Source of the DNA: Nostocoides japonicum T1-X7
Lineage (GTDB): Bacteria; Actinomycetota; Actinomycetes; Actinomycetales; Dermatophilaceae
DNA length: 53,151 nucleotides
NCBI RefSeq assembly: GCF_001046855.1
Contig: NZ_HF570958.1
Coordinates: 1,357,708-1,410,858 of the forward strand
Reading direction: 5' to 3'
A program made the translations under genes and the position numbers. Below are positions 47,625-53,151 of this stretch, piece after piece. Position 1 is the stretch's first letter; every line of letters starts with the position of its first letter. The notes under the pieces were generated by a model. It did not search any database and had not been told where the DNA came from. It was given only the letters and a program-made list of their open reading frames with translations.

Positions 47625-47772
47625 CGTGCTTCTCCCGACTACTGGGTGCTCAGGTGCGTTGGTTACAAGTCTCTCAAGAAGGGCAGGCAGATCGTGCGTG
47701 AGTGCGTGTCGTTGGATCGTGAAGAACGGAATCAGCCGCCTCGCTGGAGCTGGTGTCGTGCAACCGAAGTTG

Positions 47773-48519
47773 TCAGCCTCCAATATGGAACACTGAGCTC
47801 ATCCGAGATGAGTCACTCATGACAGAGCATGCTTCCTGAGGCTGGGCACCCGCTTGGCGTCTGAGGACCACGACCTTGAGATCGCCGGGGGCATCCATAT
47901 CCCTACCCGTGTAGCTGCTCGCCATCTCGACGCATCTGTCAGAGAACCCGGCCTTCGTATCCAGCCAATCACCCACAAACTCGACACGATGCGGCTGTGA
48001 ACAAGGCGTGAGGATGTTGCCGGTCACGTCAGCACATACCCGCAGCGAGGCGTTGACCTGACCCGAGATCAGGGCCACGTGAAGGTCCTCCGCAGTTGCA
48101 CCCTCATTCTTCGCAAGAGTTCCTGGACTGACGAGGCACGTTGCGTCGACCTCCCGAGTCGTGAGGTCCAGACGCTCTAGTCCGGGATCAAGCTGCAGCG
48201 CTGCCGCCGCGGCTTCCGGGGTGCAGGTCGACGTGCGAAGCACCAGACTCGTCGACGCGTTGCTGCAGGATTCCGGTGACAGATGGGCTGGATCCACGCA
48301 CGTTCCCGGTTCAGGGAGTCTGAGGGAAGGGGTACTTGGCTCCGGTCTTTCCGACGAACCACTCTGGATGGACGATGTCGACCGCGCGTCACCCGCCGTT
48401 TCCGAATCCTGGGACTCTAGGGTGACCCAAGCGATAATGACTCCCGCAAGGGTGAGGGGAACGACGATGACACCGGCGATGGCACCTGTTCGCGTCCAGT
48501 TATGGGGTCGCCGAGCCAC
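47773..48519 (-). CDS. Membrane-anchored protein with septum-formation-like extracytoplasmic domain, tentative
   Basis: A 248-aa protein. The GTG start is fused by one base to the upstream stop (TAGTG). The N-terminal tail is basic, then a transmembrane helix (GAIAGVIVVPLTLAGVIIAWV), a Ser/Pro linker and a cysteine-containing domain with CADVTGNILTPCSQPHRVEFVGDW. The Cys/Pro-His/Glu pattern resembles actinobacterial septum-formation-type domains, but the match is weak. Codon use and GC are visibly lower than neighbours (AT-ending codons are common). It pairs with the lipoprotein upstream. The 148-bp gap before the aldo/keto reductase shows no gene. Confidence 0.65.
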   Translation of the reverse strand: MARRPHNWTRTGAIAGVIVVPLTLAGVIIAWVTLESQDSETAGDARSTSSIQSGSSERPEPSTPSLRLPEPGTCVDPAHLSPESCSNASTSLVLRTSTCTPEAAAAALQLDPGLERLDLTTREVDATCLVSPGTLAKNEGATAEDLHVALISGQVNASLRVCADVTGNILTPCSQPHRVEFVGDWLDTKAGFSDRCVEMASSYTGRDMDAPGDLKVVVLRRQAGAQPQEACSVMSDSSRMSSVFHIGG

Positions 48520-49199
48520 TAGTCGCCAACCGACAAGGATGTAATGAGCACGTTGGTGACATGGCTGGAGCAGTTATCGTCTGCAACGGCGGAGACTTCG
48601 AGCACCACAGCTGCTGCACCGGCAAGTTTCGTCTGCAGGCGCGCAGTTTCCTTGAAATCGAATCGTCGTACCGCGACCTCACGTCCGTCAACGCGCAGGG
48701 CCGCTTGTACCTCGACGTCCGAGGTCGGCGAGTCGATAGCCTGAGCCAGTTCGGCTGTGAGGGTCCCGGAATACTGGGAGAACCGCATTTCCATGCTCTC
48801 GGGATCAGAGCTGCTGGATGAACAAGTGACGGAAACTTCCATAGCAGGCTGTTGCTTGCCTGTGTCCGCGGGGGCGTAGCTACCCTCGACCCAATCGCCG
48901 GGGTTGAAAATGTCGTCCCGGGTAAGGTTGCGCGGAACGCCCGCTGTGCCAGTAACGACTGGGGGCGTCGTCGAGTCCGTTGATCCGGGGTTGTCATCGG
49001 TTACCGTGTCTGAGTCGGTGTCCGTGGTTGACATGGGGGGCTCGTTCGTCGTCGAAGTCATCAGGGGAGAGCTCGTTGAAACTCCCGAGACAGACGGGTT
49101 GTCGGATGCTCTGGGAGCACGTGAGACGGAGCAACCGGCACAGATGGCGACGAAAACAAGCGAAGCGCCGAACCAGCGCCAGCGAAGTCTACAGAACAT
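48519..49199 (-). CDS. Predicted lipoprotein, NPCBM-like domain (tentative), low-GC pair member
   Basis: A 226-aa protein from the ATG at 49199. The signal peptide ends in the lipobox ICAGC (~19-23). A long Ser/Thr/Asp linker follows, then a ~125-residue beta-rich domain (NPGDWVEGSYAPADTGKQQP, MEMRFSQYSGTLTAELAQAIDS, and ADDNCSSHVTNVLITSL) that recalls NPCBM/NEW2-like carbohydrate-binding modules; I hold that weakly. It shares the lower GC of the following gene, so the pair (47773-49199) looks acquired together. The longer upstream frame crosses divergent genes and is not coding. Confidence 0.65.
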   Translation of the reverse strand: MFCRLRWRWFGASLVFVAICAGCSVSRAPRASDNPSVSGVSTSSPLMTSTTNEPPMSTTDTDSDTVTDDNPGSTDSTTPPVVTGTAGVPRNLTRDDIFNPGDWVEGSYAPADTGKQQPAMEVSVTCSSSSSDPESMEMRFSQYSGTLTAELAQAIDSPTSDVEVQAALRVDGREVAVRRFDFKETARLQTKLAGAAAVVLEVSAVADDNCSSHVTNVLITSLSVGD

Positions 49200-49292
49200 G
49201 CGAGTAAGACCCCCGAACGACCGACAGGCACCAAGTGCGGCAATTCTGCCCGTATGTGGGATGTTCGCGCCAGCGTCACGTGGGATCAGACC

Positions 49293-49308
49293 TAGGATTC
49301 TCCGGGTG
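49293..49308 (+). promoter_or_regulatory. Likely leaderless promoter of the cysteine desulfurase gene
   Basis: A -10-like TAGGAT (49293-49298) lies seven bases before the GTG start at 49306, and no Shine-Dalgarno exists. This fits a leaderless transcript beginning at or beside the start codon. No clear -35 was found. Confidence 0.5.
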
Positions 49309-50493
49309 ACGGCATACCTCGACCATGCGGCGACGACCCCGGCCCGAGCGTCCGCGCTCGCGGCCTTCGCCGAGGTCGCGGCGATGCCCGGCAACCCCTC
49401 GTCGCTCCACGCGGCCGGTCGAGCGGTGCGGCGGGTCGTCGAGGAGTCGCGGGAGTCGCTCGCGGCGGACCTCGGCGCCCACCCGACGGAGGTCGTCCTC
49501 ACCTCCGGCGGCACCGAGGCCGACAACCTCGCCGTCGCGGGGGCGTTCCGTGCCCGACGGGCCGCCGATCCGCGCCGGAGGAGGATCCTGCTCAGTCCCA
49601 TCGAGCACCACGCTGTCCTCGACACCGTCGAACACCTCGTCCGCGCTGCCGGGGCCACCGTGACGTGGCTCGACGTCGACCGGCAGGGCCTCGTGAGCGT
49701 GGCGGGGCTGCGCGAGGCGATCGCGACCGACCCCGGGTCGGTGGCGCTCGTCTCGGTCATGTGGGCGAACAACGAGATCGGCACGGTGGAGCCCATCGGA
49801 GAGCTTGCGGCGGTCGCGCACGAGCACGGGATCCCGCTGCATACCGACGCGGTCCAGGCCTTCGGGCACGTGCCCCTCGACGTCCATGACGTCGGCGCCG
49901 ACCTCGTGTCGGTGACGGCGCACAAGCTCGGCGGGCCGGTCGGGTTCGGGGCGCTCGTCGTCCGCCGCGACATCGCCCTCGAGCCCCTCACCCACGGCGG
50001 CGGCCAGGAGCGGGGGCTGCGCAGCGGCACGCTCGCAGCCGCTGGTGCCCGGGCGTTCGCCGTCGCGGCCCACGAGGCCGTCGGCTCGCGAGAGAGCGAG
50101 TCCGCCCGGATCGTCGGCCTCCGGGACCGGCTCCTGCGCGGGGCCGTTGCCCTCGACGAGGGCATCGCGGTCACCGGCGCGTGGCAGGCCGGCGACGGCC
50201 TCCGCCGCCTGCCGGGGAACGCCCACGTCATCGTGGAGGGTGCCGACGGCGAGTCGCTGCTCCTCCTCCTCGACGCCGCGGGCATCGCGTGCTCGACCGG
50301 ATCCGCCTGTGCCGCAGGGGTGTCCCGGCCCAGCCACGTACTCACGGCCATCGGGTATGCCGACGCCGAGGCGCGCGGCGCCCTGCGCCTCACGCTCGGG
50401 CACACCTCGACGGACGCGGACGTCGACGCCGTCCTCGCCGTGCTGCCGGACGTCGTGACCCGGTCGCGCGCCGCCGTCGGGGTCGGCGCATGA
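49306..50493 (+). CDS. Cysteine desulfurase (NifS/IscS family)
   Basis: A 395-aa fold-I PLP enzyme removing sulfur from cysteine. It opens [19 protein letters not shown] lysine K207 is in [22 protein letters not shown] follows; the persulfide cysteine C335 lies in [17 protein letters not shown]. Its stop overlaps the mnmA start (ATGA), strongly implying that it is the sulfur donor for tRNA thiolation. No Fe-S assembly (suf) genes are in the window. Confidence 0.93.
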   Translation: MTAYLDHAATTPARASALAAFAEVAAMPGNPSSLHAAGRAVRRVVEESRESLAADLGAHPTEVVLTSGGTEADNLAVAGAFRARRAADPRRRRILLSPIEHHAVLDTVEHLVRAAGATVTWLDVDRQGLVSVAGLREAIATDPGSVALVSVMWANNEIGTVEPIGELAAVAHEHGIPLHTDAVQAFGHVPLDVHDVGADLVSVTAHKLGGPVGFGALVVRRDIALEPLTHGGGQERGLRSGTLAAAGARAFAVAAHEAVGSRESESARIVGLRDRLLRGAVALDEGIAVTGAWQAGDGLRRLPGNAHVIVEGADGESLLLLLDAAGIACSTGSACAAGVSRPSHVLTAIGYADAEARGALRLTLGHTSTDADVDAVLAVLPDVVTRSRAAVGVGA

Positions 50494-51599
50494 GGATCGT
50501 CGCCGCCATGAGCGGCGGGGTCGACTCGGCCGTCGCCGCAGCCCGGATGCTCGAGGCCGGCCACGACGTCGTCGGCGTCCACCTCGCGCTCAGCCAGAGC
50601 GCGGCGACCCTGCGGGAGTCGGCCCGGGGGTGCTGCACCATCGAGGACGCCGGCGATGCGCGGCGCGTCGCGGACCGGCTCGGAATCCCCTTCTACGTCT
50701 GGGATCTCGCGGACCGCTTCCGCGCGGACGTCGTCGAGGACTTCGTCGCCGAGTACACCGCCGGCCGGACCCCGAACCCGTGCCTGCGCTGCAACGAGCG
50801 GATCAAGTTCGCCGCCCTCCTCGACCGGGCGCTCGCCCTCGGCTTCGACGGCGTCGCGACGGGCCACTACGCGCGGGTCGTCGAGCGGGCGGGCGGTGAT
50901 CGGGAGCTGCACCGCGCCGTCGACGACGCCAAGGACCAGTCCTACGTCCTCGGGGTCCTCACCGCCGAGCAGCTGGCCCGCGCGCACTTCCCCCTCGGGG
51001 CCTCGACGAAGCCCGAGGTCCGCCGGGAGGCGGAGGAGCGGGGCTTCTTCGTCGCGAGGAAGCCGGACTCCCACGACATCTGCTTCATCCCCGACGGCGA
51101 CACGCGCGGTTGGCTCACCCGGCGGATCGGCGTGCGGCCCGGGGAGATCCGCGACACCGACGGCGAGATCGTCGGCCACCACGACGGGGCATACGGCTTC
51201 ACCGTCGGGCAGCGCCGACACCTCGGTCTCGACCGGTCGACGCTCGACGGCCGGGCCCGCTTCGTCACCGAGGTCGACGCCGAGCGCAACGTCGTCGTCG
51301 TCGGGACGGCCGACCTCCTCGGGGCCGACGAGCTCGAGGCCGACCACGCGCGGTGGTGCGGTGGGGTTCCGGAGGGCGAGCGCCGGTTCGGCGCCCAGAT
51401 ACGCGCCCACGGCGAGGAGGTCGGTGCCACGGCCCGCGCGGACGGCGACCACGTGACGGTCCGCCTCGACGAGCGGGTCCGAGGGGTCGCGCCCGGGCAG
51501 TCCGTCGTCCTCTACGACGGGACGAGGGTCGTCGGATCGGCGACGATCCGCCGCGCCCACGCCCGACGACACGCGACCGCGGGGTCGCCGCCGTGGTGA
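50490..51599 (+). CDS. mnmA: tRNA-uridine 2-sulfurtransferase
   Basis: Forms 2-thiouridine at position 34 of Lys/Glu/Gln tRNAs using ATP and persulfide sulfur. 369 aa. PP-loop [12 protein letters not shown] at the N-terminus; nucleophile C98 in [12 protein letters not shown] and partner C198 in [17 protein letters not shown] and the C-terminal beta-barrel region are also seen. It is coupled to the desulfurase upstream and to the YjbR-type gene downstream. Confidence 0.94.
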   Translation: MRIVAAMSGGVDSAVAAARMLEAGHDVVGVHLALSQSAATLRESARGCCTIEDAGDARRVADRLGIPFYVWDLADRFRADVVEDFVAEYTAGRTPNPCLRCNERIKFAALLDRALALGFDGVATGHYARVVERAGGDRELHRAVDDAKDQSYVLGVLTAEQLARAHFPLGASTKPEVRREAEERGFFVARKPDSHDICFIPDGDTRGWLTRRIGVRPGEIRDTDGEIVGHHDGAYGFTVGQRRHLGLDRSTLDGRARFVTEVDAERNVVVVGTADLLGADELEADHARWCGGVPEGERRFGAQIRAHGEEVGATARADGDHVTVRLDERVRGVAPGQSVVLYDGTRVVGSATIRRAHARRHATAGSPPW

Positions 51600-51964
51600 T
51601 GCGCCACGAGACCGCCGCGCTGCGGCGGGTCCGCGCCCTGTGCCTCGCGATGCCGGAGACGCAGGAGCGGCAGAGCCATGGGGAGGCGGCCTGGTTCGTC
51701 GGCGGGAAGCGGCAGTTCGTCATGTATGCCGACCGTCACCATGACGAGCGCGAGGGCTTCTGGGCCGCCGCACCGGAGGGGGTCCAGGGCCAGCTCGTCG
51801 CCGAGGCCACGGACCGCTACTTCCGGCCGCCGTACGTCGGCGGGCGCGGCTGGGTCGGCGTGTGGGTCGACGTCCCCGACGTCGACTGGGACCGTGTCGA
51901 GGCGATCATCCAGGACGCCTGGCGTACCGTCGCGCCGCCGACGATCCGCCGCCTCGCCGACTGA
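51599..51964 (+). CDS. MmcQ/YjbR-family DNA-binding-like protein
   Basis: A 121-aa protein. The ATG at 51599 shares one base with the mnmA stop; GTGs at 51593 and 51596 are alternatives. The fold signature is clear: RALCLAMPETQERQSHGEAAWFVGGKRQFVMYAD at the N-terminus and GWVGVWVDVPDVDWDRVEAIIQDAW at the C-terminus, as in YjbR (CyaY-like fold) proteins. Function is unknown. It is the last gene of the run; family A repeats follow. Confidence 0.82.
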   Translation: MRHETAALRRVRALCLAMPETQERQSHGEAAWFVGGKRQFVMYADRHHDEREGFWAAAPEGVQGQLVAEATDRYFRPPYVGGRGWVGVWVDVPDVDWDRVEAIIQDAWRTVAPPTIRRLAD

Positions 51965-52005
51965 CCGCATACCCCGGCCGCGCGCGGTGGATGGTCCCCG
52001 TCGGA

Positions 52006-52106
52006 GTGGTGCACAGGCCCCGATCGGGTGGCAGATGGCCAGCCGGGGTGCTGGGTGGCTGGCTGGGCGGGGCGGTGCACAGGCCCCGATCGGGTGCCAG
52101 ATGGCC
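52006..52106 (+). repeat. Family A palindromic repeat, 2 copies
   Basis: Two plus-oriented copies with intact CCCGATCGGG cores at 52019 and 52085, flanked by GGTGCACAGGC and TGGCAGATGGCC or TGCCAGATGGCC. They fill the convergent gap between the YjbR-type and MocR-type genes. Confidence 0.85.
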
Positions 52107-52122
52107 AGGGCGTGGGTGGTGG

Positions 52123-53151
52123 TCACCCGTGCGATCCGGACGAGACGAGGACGGCCGCGAGGGCGCGGACGGCCGCGTCGGCCTGGGACTCCGGCAGGCA
52201 GGCGTACCCGAGGACGAGGCCGCGGTGGTCGACGCGCGCGCAGTATGCCGAGAGGGGGCTCGCCGCGAACCCAGTGGTCTCGAGGCGACCGACGAGGTCG
52301 AGGTCGTCGACATGGCGGGAGAGCCGGAGGACGACGTGCAGCCCCGCGTCGACGCCTGCGAGCCGGGCATCCGGCAGGTGGCGGGTGACGGCGGCGACGA
52401 GCGCGGACCGGCGGGCGGCATACGTTCGCGCGGCCCGCGCGTGATGCGCCGTGAGGGCGCCACGGGCGACGAAGTCGCCGAAGGCCGCGCCCACCGTCTC
52501 CGGAACGACGAGCCCGCGCGCTTCCAGCTCGAGCCGGAGGCGGTCCCGCAGGTGGGGCGGGGGGACGACCCAGGCCACCCGGAGCGTCGGGGCGAGGACC
52601 TTCGACGCCGTCCCGATGTAGAGGACGTGGTCGCCGGCGCCGGGCAGCGACCGGAGGGCCGGCAGAGGGGACACGTCGTAGCGGAACTCGCCGTCGTAGT
52701 CGTCCTCGACGATGACGGCACCGCCCGACCGGGCCCAGGCGAGCAGCTGGGCGCGCCGCGCGACGGGCATCCGCGCGCCGAGCGGGTACTGGTGCGACGG
52801 GGTGACGTAGGCGGCCGCCACCTCGGCCGCCTCGACCGTCTCGGGGTCCAGCCCGTCGTCGTCGACCGGGACCGGCACGACCTCGACACCACACTCGCCG
52901 AACGCCGTCGCCGCCTCGGCATACCCGGGATCCTCGAGGGCGACCCGGCGACCGCGCAGGCCGAGCGCGTCGGGGAGGGCCCGCAAGGTGGCGGAAACGC
53001 CTGGCACGACGATGATCTCGTCGGCGGACACGGTGACCCCGCGCGTCCGGCGCAGGTGCTGGGCGAGCGCCGCGCGCAGCGCCGTGTGCGGGGGAGCGCT
53101 TCCCGCGTCGTTGCCCGGCACGGCCTCCGCGGCCACCCGCCACGCGCGTCG
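52123..53151 (-). CDS. MocR/PdxR-type regulator, aminotransferase domain (5' end cut by window)
   Basis: The frame stays open to the right edge, and sequence beyond the apparent start at 53136 (RRAWRV) is family-like, so 343 C-terminal residues are present and the N-terminal GntR helix-turn-helix lies outside. The fold-I domain shows ALRAALAQHLRRTRGV, VTPSHQYPLGARM, VEDDYDGEFRYD and the PLP lysine in GTASKVLAP. Similarity is to PdxR-like MocR proteins, but no vitamin B6 gene is visible here. It ends at family A repeats. Confidence 0.88.
   Translation of the reverse strand, partial: RRAWRVAAEAVPGNDAGSAPPHTALRAALAQHLRRTRGVTVSADEIIVVPGVSATLRALPDALGLRGRRVALEDPGYAEAATAFGECGVEVVPVPVDDDGLDPETVEAAEVAAAYVTPSHQYPLGARMPVARRAQLLAWARSGGAVIVEDDYDGEFRYDVSPLPALRSLPGAGDHVLYIGTASKVLAPTLRVAWVVPPPHLRDRLRLELEARGLVVPETVGAAFGDFVARGALTAHHARAARTYAARRSALVAAVTRHLPDARLAGVDAGLHVVLRLSRHVDDLDLVGRLETTGFAASPLSAYCARVDHRGLVLGYACLPESQADAAVRALAAVLVSSGSHG

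Overview
The window is a high-GC actinobacterial chromosome segment. GTG starts are frequent, 4-bp start/stop overlaps are common, and GlgE-pathway, F420-linked, MocR-type and LAxTG-type surface-protein genes are present. The overall look fits the Intrasporangiaceae/Micrococcales, but that placement is inference from gene content and was not tested. I saw no rRNA, tRNA, CRISPR array, integrase, transposase or replication origin. About 40 genes are supported. Both edge genes are cut: a meaB-type GTPase on the left and a MocR-type regulator on the right.

Layout. 0-13.4 kb: the meaB end; a DUF559 (endonuclease-fold) gene; lysA; a large LAFTG-anchored multidomain surface protein; an orphan phage-tail-collar-type gene; a three-domain thioredoxin-reductase-like flavoprotein; a small thiamine-binding protein; a GNAT; and a MarR regulator whose stop codon lies inside a 12-bp perfect palindrome just before an acyl-CoA mutase large subunit. 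13.6-19.4 kb: a membrane protein/lipoprotein pair, a YbbN-like thioredoxin-TPR protein, two different esterases and an ATP-grasp ligase, all on the same strand. 19.5-23 kb: phosphoglucomutase and a secreted S1 serine protease. 23-38.2 kb: alpha-glucan/trehalose metabolism, with glgE (frameshifted), treS, mak and glgB in one minus-strand operon, divergent glgP, and glgX after a repeat-rich interval holding a second DUF559 gene. 38.3-41.8 kb: a YbjN-domain protein, an enoyl-CoA hydratase and etfBA. 41.8-46.7 kb: reductive pyrimidine catabolism (LLM flavoprotein, dihydropyrimidinase, beta-ureidopropionase) with a divergent MocR regulator. 46.7-53.1 kb: an aldo/keto reductase, a lower-GC pair of exported proteins, cysteine desulfurase-mnmA-yjbR, and the cut MocR gene.

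How genes work together. TreS converts trehalose to maltose, Mak phosphorylates it, GlgE would extend glucan from maltose-1-phosphate and GlgB branches it; GlgP and GlgX degrade the product and Pgm links glucose-1-P to glucose-6-P. The GlgE step appears broken by a 4-bp tandem duplication. The desulfurase and MnmA form a sulfur relay for tRNA 2-thiouridine. MeaB and the B12-domain-less mutase belong to one coenzyme-B12 acyl-CoA chemistry, but the B12-binding subunit is not in view.

Most unusual is the repeat content. Several unrelated families of intergenic palindromic repeats sit at gene 3' ends. The two largest arrays of 'family B' (63-bp period) bracket one DUF559 gene, and 'family A' (CCCGATCGGG core, 17 copies at five sites) brackets the other. 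A hexamer, GTATGC/GCATAC, is also strongly over-used in all coding frames and in non-coding DNA.
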